Positions 15,902-24,672 are shown, counted from the first letter of the stretch. The stretch: DNA of 64,000 bases from Chloroflexota bacterium (GCA_016219275.1 JACRBM010000056.1:1-64000); one strand, 5' to 3'. Notes: generated from the sequence alone by a model not told the origin. Translations and numbers: made by a program.

Positions 15902-17140
15902 CTACTCGTACCGCAACGCATCAATCGGGTGCAAACTCGCGGCGCGCGCGGCGGGATACAAGCCAAAGAACAAGCCAACCGCGACGGAGAATCCAACCGC
16001 GAGTGTGACGGACGCCGGCGAGATGACGGTTGTAATCAAGCCGGTCAAGTTCACCAGCGCGCCGATGCCCACGCCGAACAAAATGCCAATGCTTCCACCG
16101 GTCACGCTCATCACGACCGCTTCGATTAAAAATTGCAACAGAATATCGCGGCGTTTCGCGCCGACCGCTTTGCGAATCCCAATCTCGCGCGTGCGTTCCG
16201 TCACCGAGACGAGCATGATGTTCATAATCCCGATCCCGCCGACGAGCAGAGAGATCGCCGCGATGGACGCGAGGAAAATCGTGAGAATGTCGGTGATCTG
16301 CGCGAGCGCGCCGAGGATGTCTTTTTGCGACAACACCGTGAAATCGTCCTGCTGATAGACGATCTTGTGGCGTCGCCGCAAAACCTGGGTGATCTCCGCC
16401 ATCGCCGCGTTCAACTGCTTGTCGCTCGCGGCTTGGATCGCAACCGCGCTCACACGCGGCGCGCCTTGCGCGGTCTGCGCCGAACTGCCGAACAAGCGTT
16501 GTTGCGCGGTCGTGATGGGCACGAAAATCACATCGTCCTGGTTGCCGCCGAAGAACGACGTGCCACCTTTCTCTTCCATCACGCCGATCACTTTGAACGG
16601 CACGCGATTGATTTTGATCGGCTGACCAATGGGGTCGGAATTCGGAAACAGATTTTTCGCGGTTGCAACGCCGATCACCGCGACACGCGCGATCGCGTCG
16701 AGATCGCGTTCGTCAATAAAGCGACCGCGCGCGGTCCGAAAATTTCGCACGCGCTCGAACGCGGGCGTGACGCCGGAAACCTGGGTGTTCGTGTTGTTGC
16801 TACCCGCGTTTGCCTGCGCCGTCCGGTTGTACACCGGCGCAACGCCGGCGATGTCGGGACAGCACACCGTGTCGTCGAGCGCGTTCGCATCGGCGAGCGT
16901 CAGATTCGCCGCGCCGGTGGGCACGCCACCCTGCCGTACCTGACCCGGAAAAACGAAAATCAAATTCGAGCCGATGCCTTGCACCTGTTGCGTGATCGCC
17001 GCGCCCGCGCCTTGTCCGACCGCGAGCAACGCGATGACCGCGCCGACGCCGATGATGATGCCAAGCATCGTCAGAATCGAACGCAACTTGTTCGCGCCAA
17101 GCGCGCGAAACGATACGCGGATACTTTCAAAAAGATTCAT
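15902..17140 (-). CDS. MacB-like ABC transporter permease
   Basis: 412 aa. N-terminal membrane helix (KLRSILTMLGIIIGVGAVIALLAVG), a MacB periplasmic core domain (about 50-260), then the three FtsX-type helices (ISLLVGGIGIMNIMLVSVTERTREIGIRKAVGA and two more), ending ARAASLHPIDALRYE. MacB-type permeases act with an ATPase and a membrane fusion protein. The fusion protein is encoded two genes upstream, but no ATP-binding subunit is fused or adjacent, so it must come from elsewhere in the genome. Confidence 0.88.
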   Translation of the reverse strand: MNLFESIRVSFRALGANKLRSILTMLGIIIGVGAVIALLAVGQGAGAAITQQVQGIGSNLIFVFPGQVRQGGVPTGAANLTLADANALDDTVCCPDIAGVAPVYNRTAQANAGSNNTNTQVSGVTPAFERVRNFRTARGRFIDERDLDAIARVAVIGVATAKNLFPNSDPIGQPIKINRVPFKVIGVMEEKGGTSFFGGNQDDVIFVPITTAQQRLFGSSAQTAQGAPRVSAVAIQAASDKQLNAAMAEITQVLRRRHKIVYQQDDFTVLSQKDILGALAQITDILTIFLASIAAISLLVGGIGIMNIMLVSVTERTREIGIRKAVGAKRRDILLQFLIEAVVMSVTGGSIGILFGVGIGALVNLTGLITTVISPASVTLAVGFSVAVGLFFGLYPAARAASLHPIDALRYE

Positions 17141-17148
17141 CGTTCAAT

Positions 17149-17730
17149 TCATCTCGCCAACGCAATCGCGTTGATCCACTTTTTCGAGAAATCGTTCGTC
17201 GTCCACGTTTCGATCACATCAAATCCGGCGGAGCCAAGTATCTGGATCAACTCGTCGGGTTGATAGTACGTAAAGAAACGCGCGCCCTCGTCCTCAATCC
17301 ATTTTTCGCCTTCGCCCATCTGCACGCCGATATAGAGCGGACGGTTCGTGGTCATCACGCGCCGCATCTCGGCGAGCGCGCCGGGCGCATCCTCACGCGG
17401 CAAATGCAGCAGCGACGCGCACAGCCATACCCCATCCACACTTGCGTTGGGGAGCGCGATCTGCCGCATATCACCGCACATCAACGCACCACCGACGCGC
17501 TGCCGCGCTTGTCCCAGCATCCCCATCGAAAGGTCTGCGCCGATAACGCAGAATCCGCGTTGGCGCAACCGCGCGACATCGCGTCCGGGTCCGCATCCCA
17601 AATCGAGCACACGCGCATTCGCGTTCAGCCGATGCGCGAACGCGTCCAACGCGCGGTCGAGGCGAATATCCCAGGTGCGTTCGGCAAATTGCGACGCGAT
17701 GTGATCGTACGTGCGAATCGTTGGATTCAT
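17149..17730 (-). CDS. Class I SAM-dependent methyltransferase
   Basis: 193 aa. Motif I is VLDLGCGPGRDVARLRQRG, followed by VIGADLSMGMLGQARQRV and LPNASVDGVWLCASLLHLPRED, the UbiE/type 11 pattern. The substrate is unknown. It overlaps the adaptor gene by four bases and is followed 8 bases later by the permease gene, an unusual place for a methyltransferase and evidence that it is in the efflux operon. Confidence 0.85.
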   Translation of the reverse strand: MNPTIRTYDHIASQFAERTWDIRLDRALDAFAHRLNANARVLDLGCGPGRDVARLRQRGFCVIGADLSMGMLGQARQRVGGALMCGDMRQIALPNASVDGVWLCASLLHLPREDAPGALAEMRRVMTTNRPLYIGVQMGEGEKWIEDEGARFFTYYQPDELIQILGSAGFDVIETWTTNDFSKKWINAIALAR

Positions 17731-19112
17731 CGCGTCCCGCCGAAGGGACCGCCGCCGAATGGATTTTGTTGCGTGAATGACACGACGACCGTTTGTCCTT
17801 CGTTCAATCCGCCGATAACCTCGGTTTCGAGATCGTTCGCCATCCCCAGTTTCACTTCGACTTCCTGGGTCGTCCCGTCCGGTTTTTGAATCGTCACGAA
17901 ACGTTTTGAACTCGACGCGCGTACCGCGCGGTTGGGCACGAGCAACACCTTTTCTTTGCGCGCGACGACGACGTTCGCATTCGCGGTCATGCCGATCTTC
18001 ACTGGCACGTTCCCAGGATTGATCGAAACCGTGACGACGTAATTCACGACGCCCTGCACCGTTGTCGCCGTCGCCGCGACATCGCTCACGCGCGCGTTGA
18101 GCGTCACGTCCGGATACGCGTCCAAGCCAATCGTCACGTCTTGCCCGGTTTGCACGCGCGCGATATCGGTCTCGTCAATGTTGAGTTTCACTTGCAGCAT
18201 GGAAATATCCGCGACGACGATGATCGCGCGACCGGCTGGCACGAACGAACCCAGGTCGAGGTCTACGCGCGTCGCCAAGCCGTCGAACGGCGCGCGAATG
18301 ATCGCGTCTTCGATGCGCGCTTGCGCGAGATCGCGCGCCGCGCGCGCTTGGTCCACCACGGCTTGCGCGCCCTTGAGATCGTTCGCGCTCGGATTCGTCA
18401 GCCGCGCGAGATTCGCGCGCGCCTGTTCGAGCGATGCCTGCGCTTGCTTGAGTTGGCTTTCGGTTGGATTGATTTTCGAATTGTAGAGCGCAGCCGCTTT
18501 TTGATAATCGAGCGTCGCTTGTTGGAGCGCGAGCGATTGCGGTGTGAGCGCGATGAACGGATTGCTCGCGCCGCCAATGCGGTCGTAATCGGCTTGCGCG
18601 CGTGCGACTGCCGCGCCGGCTTTGTCCAAGTCCGCTTTCGCGGCGAGAATGTCGTTCGGCAATGGATTCTGCAACTGCGCGAGCGCGGCTTGAGCAGACG
18701 TGACCGCCGATTGTGCCGCCGCGACATCGGCAGTCGCGGGAGTTTTCAACTGATCGAATTTCGCTTGCGCCGCGACCAGGTTCGCCTCGGCTTGCGCGAG
18801 TTGCAATTCGAGCGCGCGAGAATCGAGTTGCGCGAGAATCTGCCCGGCTTTCACCAGATCGCCCTGCCTGACGGCGAGTTTCGCAAGTGGTCCCGTCGCG
18901 CTAAACGCGAGTTGTGCCTCGCGCAGAGGACTGATCGCGCCGGTCGCGTTGACCGTCGCGACGAGTGTGGCGCGGCGCACGACCGCCGTATCGAACGCGT
19001 TGGCGTTTGCCGCGCGCGATGCGTTCGCTTGCATCACCAGCACAATCAAAACGACCAAGGCGACAATCGCCGCGCCGGCAATGAGAATCGCGGCGCGTTT
19101 GGAGAGTTTCAT
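17727..19112 (-). CDS. Membrane fusion protein (MacA/HlyD-type efflux adaptor)
   Basis: 461 aa from the ATG at 19112, with AAGGAA upstream. It has one N-terminal membrane helix (AAILIAGAAIVALVVLIVLV), a lipoyl half (VNATGAISPLREAQLAFSAT), a long alpha-helical hairpin rich in Ala and Gln (about 95-280), the second lipoyl half (IIRAPFDGLATRVDLDLGS), a beta barrel, and a Gly-rich tail NPFGGGPFGG. This matches MacA-like adaptors that link an inner-membrane ABC permease to export. It is the first gene of the operon. Confidence 0.88.
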   Translation of the reverse strand: MKLSKRAAILIAGAAIVALVVLIVLVMQANASRAANANAFDTAVVRRATLVATVNATGAISPLREAQLAFSATGPLAKLAVRQGDLVKAGQILAQLDSRALELQLAQAEANLVAAQAKFDQLKTPATADVAAAQSAVTSAQAALAQLQNPLPNDILAAKADLDKAGAAVARAQADYDRIGGASNPFIALTPQSLALQQATLDYQKAAALYNSKINPTESQLKQAQASLEQARANLARLTNPSANDLKGAQAVVDQARAARDLAQARIEDAIIRAPFDGLATRVDLDLGSFVPAGRAIIVVADISMLQVKLNIDETDIARVQTGQDVTIGLDAYPDVTLNARVSDVAATATTVQGVVNYVVTVSINPGNVPVKIGMTANANVVVARKEKVLLVPNRAVRASSSKRFVTIQKPDGTTQEVEVKLGMANDLETEVIGGLNEGQTVVVSFTQQNPFGGGPFGGTR

Positions 19113-19121
19113 GCGGTTCCT

Positions 19122-19184
19122 TTTTTTGTAGAGCAAGTTTCCAACTTGCCTCGTTATTTTGGCAAATTGGAAACTTGCCCTACG
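19122..19184. repeat. GCAAGTTTCCAACTTGC hairpin repeat
   Basis: GTAGAGCAAGTTTCCAACTTGCC and the mirrored GGCAAATTGGAAACTTGCCCTAC (in outline) bracket 19127-19184. The right arm supplies the last codons (QVSNLPK) of the hydrolase gene. A related hairpin is at 51863-51905. Confidence 0.65.
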
Positions 19185-19927
19185 AACTCGACGAGCGCGC
19201 GGCTTACCGCGTCTGGTTGTTCGATCATTACGGAATGCCCGGCGCGTTCGACGAGCACGCGACGCGCGCCCGGAATCTTCGCGACGAAATAGTCCGAGTA
19301 CTCGGGCGGCGTCATCTTATCCTCGGTGCCGCAAATCGCGAGCGTGGGCGCGCGAATTTCGGCGATTCGCGCGAGCACGTCGAATCCATTGCACGCGGTA
19401 TAATCGCCGTGCGTTACCGTCGCGGGGCATGCGCGAAATTCAGTTTCGGAGCGTTCGAGTAAAACCGGGTCGGGAGTCGCGCCAAAACAATTCGCGGTGA
19501 CGAACCGCGCGGTGTGGTCGAAATCGTTGAGGATGCCATCGAGAATCGCGGGGAGCACGCGCAAGCGCGCGCCAGTGCCAACGAGCGCGATGCCGGCAAC
19601 GCGGTCGGGATGCGAAAGTGCGAGCGTTTGCGTGATCGCGCCGCCCATCGAATGACCGACCATCACCACGCGCTCAATGCCGAGCGCGTCGAGCACACCC
19701 AGGATTACGTCGCGATACGCGGCGACTGTGTTGCGTCCCGCGCCGGTCGAACGTCCGTGTCCCGGCAAATCGAGCGCGCACGCGCGTGCGCTCAAACCGA
19801 CCGCGCGCAATTGGTTGCCCCAAATCAAGTGATTGCTTCCCGCGCCGTGTACAAAAAGAACCGGCACGCCTTGCGCGCCGCTCTGCGCGTAAAATAAATT
19901 GTCGTCGTGCACTGTTACGAATGGCAT
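19154..19927 (-). CDS. Alpha/beta-fold hydrolase
   Basis: 257 aa from the ATG at 19927 (GGAG upstream). The fold is clear: VLFVHGAGSNHLIW (oxyanion hole), CALDLPGHGRST, nucleophile elbow VVMVGHSMGGAITQ, acid in LAICGTEDKMTP, and catalytic His in VERAGHSVMIEQP. It resembles the general esterase/lyase/peroxidase group of about 260-280 aa; the substrate is unknown. The C-terminal QVSNLPK is encoded by a dispersed hairpin repeat. Confidence 0.88.
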   Translation of the reverse strand: MPFVTVHDDNLFYAQSGAQGVPVLFVHGAGSNHLIWGNQLRAVGLSARACALDLPGHGRSTGAGRNTVAAYRDVILGVLDALGIERVVMVGHSMGGAITQTLALSHPDRVAGIALVGTGARLRVLPAILDGILNDFDHTARFVTANCFGATPDPVLLERSETEFRACPATVTHGDYTACNGFDVLARIAEIRAPTLAICGTEDKMTPPEYSDYFVAKIPGARRVLVERAGHSVMIEQPDAVSRALVEFVGQVSNLPK

Positions 19928-20058
19928 AGTCGCTCCGTCCATCGCCAGACAAATTTGACGCGAGTATAACACTGGCAAGCGCACGGGTCAAACTCTTGCG
20001 AACAATAAAATCGTAAAGATGAGCAATTGACAAAGAAATCCAAACCGTATAGAATTTC

Positions 20059-20130
20059 ATCAGGTCAGCGAAGACCACATAAAGGCGTTAGCAATGCCCT
20101 GATTGGGATTTCCCGATCGGGGTCTTTTCT
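20059..20130 (+). promoter_or_regulatory. Structured leader RNA with attenuator-type terminator (riboswitch candidate)
   Basis: Upstream of the KimA-like gene. GGTC/GACC (20063-20066 with 20073-20076) and GGCGTT/AATGCC (20084-20089 with 20093-20098) form two hairpins. ATCA at 20059-20062 can close them with TGAT at 20100-20103, giving a three-way junction. The same TGAT belongs to the 5' arm of a terminator: CCC (20097-20099), bulged T, GATTGGG, loop ATTT, CCCGATCGGG (to 20121), then GTCTTTTCTTT. The two folds exclude each other. I do not recognise a known riboswitch class. Confidence 0.55.
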
Positions 20131-20163
20131 TTGACGCCGATACAGCAAATAGGAAGGTTCGGA

Positions 20164-22239
20164 ATGGGAGAGCAACCCAAGTCGCAGAACGAAGAAAAGG
20201 AACCGGCGAAACTCAATCCCGACCTGAGTGTGACGCAGATCAAACACGGCAAACGACCGGGCGATGTGTATGTGCACAAAGTCCGGACGCACGACCGCGT
20301 GTTTCGGCGCGTGGGACCGGGACATTTTGTGGCGACGGCGGAATCGGACGTGCCGACGAGCGGATTTGAAAAAGGATATCGCGCGTTCAAGCGCGTGTTG
20401 GTCGGTGCGCGCCTCGAATCCTCCGAAGAAGCGCATCAACGTCTGAACAAATTAAAGGCGCTCGCCGTATTCGGTTCGGACGCGATTTCGTCGTCCGCGT
20501 ATGCGACCGAGGCGTCATTGATCGTCCTGGTCGCCGCGGGGAACGCGGCGCTCGGCATTTCGTTTTACACAGCGTTCGCGATTGCGGTCATTCTTTCGAT
20601 TGTCGCGTTCTCGTACCGGCAAACCGTGTACGCGTATCCGCACGGCGGCGGTTCGTACAACGTTAGCCGCGAAAACCTGGGTCAGTTGCCGGGCTTGATT
20701 GCGGCGGCGTCGTTGATGATTGATTACGTGCTGACGGTCGCGGTCTCGATCGTGGCGGGTTCGGCGGCGGTGTTGTCCGCGCTGATTGCCTCTGGATACG
20801 GCGACCAAATCGAATTGATCGAAGCGCTCTTGCCGCCGTTCTTCAATCTAAACGTATTGATGAGTTTGTTCTTTATCGGCTTGATTACGCTGGGCAATCT
20901 GCGCGGCATTCGCGAATCGGGCAGTATCTTTGCCGTGCCGACCTATTTGTTCATCATCAGTTTGAGTATGCTGTTGGTCATCGGCATCGTCAAGGCGCTC
21001 ACCGGTAATTTAGCGCCAACGGAAGCTCCGCCGATCCTCGCCGTGAAAGAACCGGTCACATTGTGGTTGATCCTGCGCGCGTTTTCTGCCGGCGCGGTGG
21101 CGATGAGCGGCACGGAAGCGATTTCGAATGGCGTGCCGGCATTCGAAAAACCGGAATCGAAAAACGCGGCGACGACGCTGACGGTGATGGCGACAGTGCT
21201 AGGAATTTTCTTTCTCGGCGTGTCGTACCTCGCGACGCACATGGGTTTGGTGCCGGGCGAAGAAACGATCATTTCGCAGATCGCGCGCGCGGTGTTTGGC
21301 ACGAACGTTTTCTACTATATCTTTCAAGTTGCGACGATGGGCATTCTCGTGATCGCGGCGAACACTGCGTTCGCCGATTTTCCGCGCCTCGCGTCCGTGC
21401 TCGCGCGCGATAATTTTATGCCGCATCAATTCTTGTTTCGCGGAGATCGCCTCGCGTTCTCGACCGGCATTTTCGCATTGGGGACAATTGCCGCGTTCCT
21501 GGTTGTCGTTTTCAAGGGCACTGTGGATAGTTTGATTCACTTGTACGCCGTCGGCGTGTTCTTGTCGTTTGCCTTGTCGAACTCGGGCATGGTCGTGCAT
21601 TGGTGGCGCACGCGCGGCGCAAACTGGCAAACGAGTCTCGCGATCAACAGCGTGGGCGCGGTATTGACACTGATCATTTTGGTGATCGTCGCAATCACCA
21701 AGTTCGCTGAAGGCGCGTGGATCGTCATCCTGTTGATTCCACTCGTCGTCGCCGGACTAGAGATGATTCATCGCCACTATGTGCGCGTCGCGGATCAATT
21801 GCGGATCGAGCCGAGCCAATTGCCGCCGGCGACGATCAATCAATTGGTACTCGTGCCGATTGACGATTTGAATTACGCGTCGTTGCGCGCGATCGCGTTC
21901 GCGCGCACGATCTCGCGCCAGCCGGTCATCGTCCACGTTTCGACGAACGAAGAACGCGCCGAAAAAGTCAAGCATAAAATCGCCAAGTATGCGCCCGACG
22001 CCAAGCTGATCATTCTCGACTCGCCGTATCGCGCGTTCGTGCGCCCATTACTCAAGTACATTGACGCGATTCACAGTCAAAGCGAAGATGCGTTCGTGAC
22101 GATTGTCTTGCCCGAGTTTATCACCGCGCGGTGGTGGGAAGGATTTTTGCACAATCGGACCGCCTCGCGGTTGCGCGACTCGTTCGAGCGCCATCCAAAT
22201 GTGGCGGTGGTGCTGGTACCGTACTTGCTGGAAAAATAA
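20164..22239 (+). CDS. KimA-like APC-family permease (probable potassium importer)
   Basis: 691 aa from the ATG at 20164, with GGAAGG 6 bases upstream. After a hydrophilic lead come FKRVLVGARLESSEEAHQRL and KALAVFGSDAISSSAYATEA, the start typical of KimA (YdaO)-type APC permeases. Twelve or so membrane segments follow (for example LIAAASLMIDYVLTVAVSIV), then a C-terminal UspA-like cytosolic domain (about 560-691; LVLVPIDDLNYASLRAIAFA). KimA imports potassium with protons and is controlled by cyclic di-AMP in Bacillus. An amino-acid permease role is the alternative. It stands alone behind a structured leader and ends at a strong terminator. Confidence 0.8.
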   Translation: MGEQPKSQNEEKEPAKLNPDLSVTQIKHGKRPGDVYVHKVRTHDRVFRRVGPGHFVATAESDVPTSGFEKGYRAFKRVLVGARLESSEEAHQRLNKLKALAVFGSDAISSSAYATEASLIVLVAAGNAALGISFYTAFAIAVILSIVAFSYRQTVYAYPHGGGSYNVSRENLGQLPGLIAAASLMIDYVLTVAVSIVAGSAAVLSALIASGYGDQIELIEALLPPFFNLNVLMSLFFIGLITLGNLRGIRESGSIFAVPTYLFIISLSMLLVIGIVKALTGNLAPTEAPPILAVKEPVTLWLILRAFSAGAVAMSGTEAISNGVPAFEKPESKNAATTLTVMATVLGIFFLGVSYLATHMGLVPGEETIISQIARAVFGTNVFYYIFQVATMGILVIAANTAFADFPRLASVLARDNFMPHQFLFRGDRLAFSTGIFALGTIAAFLVVVFKGTVDSLIHLYAVGVFLSFALSNSGMVVHWWRTRGANWQTSLAINSVGAVLTLIILVIVAITKFAEGAWIVILLIPLVVAGLEMIHRHYVRVADQLRIEPSQLPPATINQLVLVPIDDLNYASLRAIAFARTISRQPVIVHVSTNEERAEKVKHKIAKYAPDAKLIILDSPYRAFVRPLLKYIDAIHSQSEDAFVTIVLPEFITARWWEGFLHNRTASRLRDSFERHPNVAVVLVPYLLEK

Positions 22240-22247
22240 TGCGCGAG

Positions 22248-22283
22248 ACGCTTGGGGTTCTCAAAACCTCAAGCGTCTTTTTT
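22248..22283 (+). terminator. Intrinsic terminator
   Basis: GACGCTTGGGGTT pairs with AACCTCAAGCGTC (one G-U pair), followed by TTTTTT. It ends the KimA-like transcript. Confidence 0.9.
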
Positions 22284-22295
22284 GGGCGCGGCGAG

Positions 22296-22323
22296 TTGAC
22301 ACGCGCGACGATTGGTATATTAT
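22296..22323 (+). promoter_or_regulatory. Sigma-70-type promoter of proline dehydrogenase
   Basis: TTGACA at 22296-22301, 16-base spacer, TATTAT at 22318-22323. The start codon is at 22381. Confidence 0.6.
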
Positions 22324-22380
22324 CAGATTGAAGTTTGGCGCGAACAACGTCGTTCGCGCGGTATTGTTTCGGAGGATTGG

Positions 22381-23310
22381 ATGTCTCTGTTTCGTGATCT
22401 CTTTCTCGCCTTGTCCACGAATGCGCTGATCCACAAATGGGTGGTCGGCTTTCCCTTGTCGCGCCGCGTCTCGCGGCGATTCGTCGCCGGGGAAACCTTG
22501 GACGAAGCGCTTGCCGTCGTCCGAAAACTGGGCGCGCAAAACATGCTCGTCACGTTCGATCAACTGGGCGAGAGTGTGACCCAGAAAAGCGAAGCGCGCG
22601 CGGCAAAGGATGGTTATCTGCGCGCGCTCGATGCGCTTGCCGCGAACCAGTTGTCGTCGCACGTCTCGGTCAAGTTGACGCAGATGGGTCTCGACCTCAG
22701 CCCCGATTTGTGTCTCGACCACATGCGCCAGATTATTCGCCGCGCGCAAGAAATCGGCACGCTCGTCACGATTGACATGGAGGATGGTAAGCACACCCAG
22801 GTCACGCTCAACGTGTTCAAAACCTTGCGCGAAGAGTTCGCCAACGTCGGCATCGTGATTCAAAGTTACTTGTATCGCAGCGAAGCCGATATGCGCGCGT
22901 TGTTTGAAATGGGCGCGCACGTGCGCTTGTGCAAAGGCGCGTACAAAGAGCCGGCAGACATCGCGTATCCGCAGAAAAAGGATGTGGACGCGAATTATCG
23001 CAAACTCGCGGAACTATTTTTGCGGGCGAACGGCAATTCGCATGGCGCGTATCTCGCGCTCGCGACGCACGACGAAAAGATCATCACCTGGGCAAAGGAG
23101 TTTGTCGCCGCGCATCACGTCCCGCGCGACCACTTTGAATTCCAGATGCTGTACGGCATTCGCTCCGATTTACAACGCCAACTCGCGCGCGAGGGGTACA
23201 CGATGCGCGTGTACGTGCCGTACGGCTCGCACTGGTACCCGTACTTGATGCGCCGTCTCGCCGAACGACCGGCGAACGCGATTTTCTTGTTGAGCAATCT
23301 GTTTCGCTAA
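22381..23310 (+). CDS. Proline dehydrogenase
   Basis: 309 aa, the length of monofunctional bacterial proline dehydrogenases. A CGGAGG site precedes the ATG at 22381. The barrel motifs are SSHVSVKLTQMGLDLS, LVTIDMEDG, VGIVIQSYLYRSEADM, VRLCKGAYKEPADIAYP, LATHDEKII, FEFQMLYGIRSDLQRQL and the FAD/substrate segment VYVPYGSHWYPYLMRRLAERP. It oxidises proline to pyrroline-5-carboxylate with FAD at the membrane face. No P5C dehydrogenase is adjacent. Confidence 0.93.
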   Translation: MSLFRDLFLALSTNALIHKWVVGFPLSRRVSRRFVAGETLDEALAVVRKLGAQNMLVTFDQLGESVTQKSEARAAKDGYLRALDALAANQLSSHVSVKLTQMGLDLSPDLCLDHMRQIIRRAQEIGTLVTIDMEDGKHTQVTLNVFKTLREEFANVGIVIQSYLYRSEADMRALFEMGAHVRLCKGAYKEPADIAYPQKKDVDANYRKLAELFLRANGNSHGAYLALATHDEKIITWAKEFVAAHHVPRDHFEFQMLYGIRSDLQRQLAREGYTMRVYVPYGSHWYPYLMRRLAERPANAIFLLSNLFR

Positions 23311-23313
23311 TCG

Positions 23314-23341
23314 GTAGGGACGTTCAATTGAACGTCCCTAC
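23314..23341. repeat. Perfect 14-bp palindrome GTAGGGACGTTCAA
   Basis: GTAGGGACGTTCAA is followed directly by its complement, between proline dehydrogenase and cinA. It has no T-tract, so it is a repeat rather than a standard terminator. It shares the GTAGGG start with 31491-31519. Confidence 0.7.
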
Positions 23342-23352
23342 GAGGTGAATCA

Positions 23353-24537
23353 ATGAAAGCAGAAACTATTTCTATCGGCACGGAATTATTGCTGGGTGAA
23401 ATCACTGATACGAACGCGGTGTGGATCGCGGAGCGTCTCGCCGAAGTCGGCGTAGACATCTATTTTCGCACGACGGTCGGCGATAACGTCGGGCGCATCG
23501 TGGACGCGCTCAAGCACGCGCTCACGCGCGCGGATGTCGTCATCACGACCGGCGGTCTCGGTCCGACGGTGGACGACATGACGCGCGAAGCGGTCGCGCG
23601 CGCGACTGAACGCGAATTGTATCTCGACGAAAATTTGCTCGCGCAAATTCGCGAGCGCTTCGGCAAGTGGGGTTCGACGATGAGTGAGAACAATGTGCGC
23701 CAAGCGTACATCCCGCGCGGCGCGACCCCCGTCGAAAATCCGGTCGGCACCGCGCCGTGCTTCATTGTCGAGATCAATGGACGATTCGTGATTTCGCTTC
23801 CCGGCGTGCCGCGCGAAATGAAGTATCTGATGGAAACGCGCGTGCTGCCGTGGCTGCGCGAAAAAACCGGCGGCGAGCAAACCATCGTCAGCCGCGTGCT
23901 CAAGACGTGCGCGATGGGCGAGAGTCTGGTGGATTCCAAGATCGCGGATCTCGAAACCATGTCGAATCCGACGGTCGGTCTGCGCGCGCATCCCGGTCAA
24001 ACCGACATCGTCATCACCGCCAAAGCGCCGACGCGCGCCGAAGCGGAAAAGATGATCAAGGAAATGGAAACCCAGGTGCGCGAACGCGTCGGCGACGCGA
24101 TCTATGGCATTGGCGAAGAAACGGTCGAGGAAGTGGTCGCCCGTTTGCTCGCGGCGAAAAATTGGCGCGTCTCGATTGCCGAAACGAACACGGCTGGGAA
24201 AATCGCGGAACGATTGCGCGCGCGTCCCGAAGGCGCGCGCATTTTGAAATCAGCCATGCTGCTCGACAACGTGACCGAACTGACCGAGCAGAACGCGGCG
24301 ACGATTGCGGAGCAATTTCGCAACGTGACCGGCGCGGATGTCGCGATTGCCGTGCTCGGCACGACCGGCTCGGCGGAAAATATGTACGGTCCCGAAACCG
24401 GCAAAACGGCGATGGCGGTGGCGACCGCACGCGAGACGACCCGACGCGAGTTCACCGTCGGCGGCATCAGCGATCAGGCGCAAGCGTGGATCATCATCCG
24501 CGCGCTCGATCTCGTGCGCCGCGCGGTGTTGAAATAA
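23353..24537 (+). CDS. cinA: CinA-like protein with degenerate C-terminal domain
   Basis: 394 aa. The N-terminal MoCF-like half is canonical: ETISIGTELLLGEITDTNAVWI, VVITTGGLGPTVDDMTREAV, MSENNVRQAYIPRGA, FVISLPGVPREM. The C-terminal half aligns with the nicotinamide-nucleotide amidase (PncC) domain but lacks its signature: where active enzymes have AESCTGG this one reads AETNTAG, and the usual YSN segment is missing. The ADP-ribose pyrophosphatase/MoCF half may work while NMN deamidation is doubtful. Confidence 0.85.
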   Translation: MKAETISIGTELLLGEITDTNAVWIAERLAEVGVDIYFRTTVGDNVGRIVDALKHALTRADVVITTGGLGPTVDDMTREAVARATERELYLDENLLAQIRERFGKWGSTMSENNVRQAYIPRGATPVENPVGTAPCFIVEINGRFVISLPGVPREMKYLMETRVLPWLREKTGGEQTIVSRVLKTCAMGESLVDSKIADLETMSNPTVGLRAHPGQTDIVITAKAPTRAEAEKMIKEMETQVRERVGDAIYGIGEETVEEVVARLLAAKNWRVSIAETNTAGKIAERLRARPEGARILKSAMLLDNVTELTEQNAATIAEQFRNVTGADVAIAVLGTTGSAENMYGPETGKTAMAVATARETTRREFTVGGISDQAQAWIIIRALDLVRRAVLK

Positions 24538-24554
24538 CAGCGGTTGCACTAAAC

Positions 24555-24672
24555 AACACCTTCGCCAAAATAATAAATTGATCCGCGAATCACGCGAATC
24601 ACGCGAATAAAAAACAAAATTAGCGAAGATTCGCGAGATTCGCGGATGAAGGAATAAATTGGCGAAGGTATT
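24555..24672. repeat. Dispersed palindromic repeat, family A, copy 2
   Basis: Same outer arms as 781-908 (AACACCTTCGCCAAAAT and AATTGGCGAAGGTATT) and the same inner tandem CGCGAATCA units with their complement. The middle differs, which indicates an old or independently evolving copy. Confidence 0.75.

Noticed and set aside
16133-17263. 376-aa open frame antisense to the MacB-like permease
   Set aside because: Arg/His-rich composition typical of antisense frames in GC-rich genes; the permease on the other strand is clearly real.
20059-20163. ydaO-type cyclic di-AMP riboswitch
   Set aside because: The conserved core of that class is not visible. The leader is reported only as an unclassified structured element.
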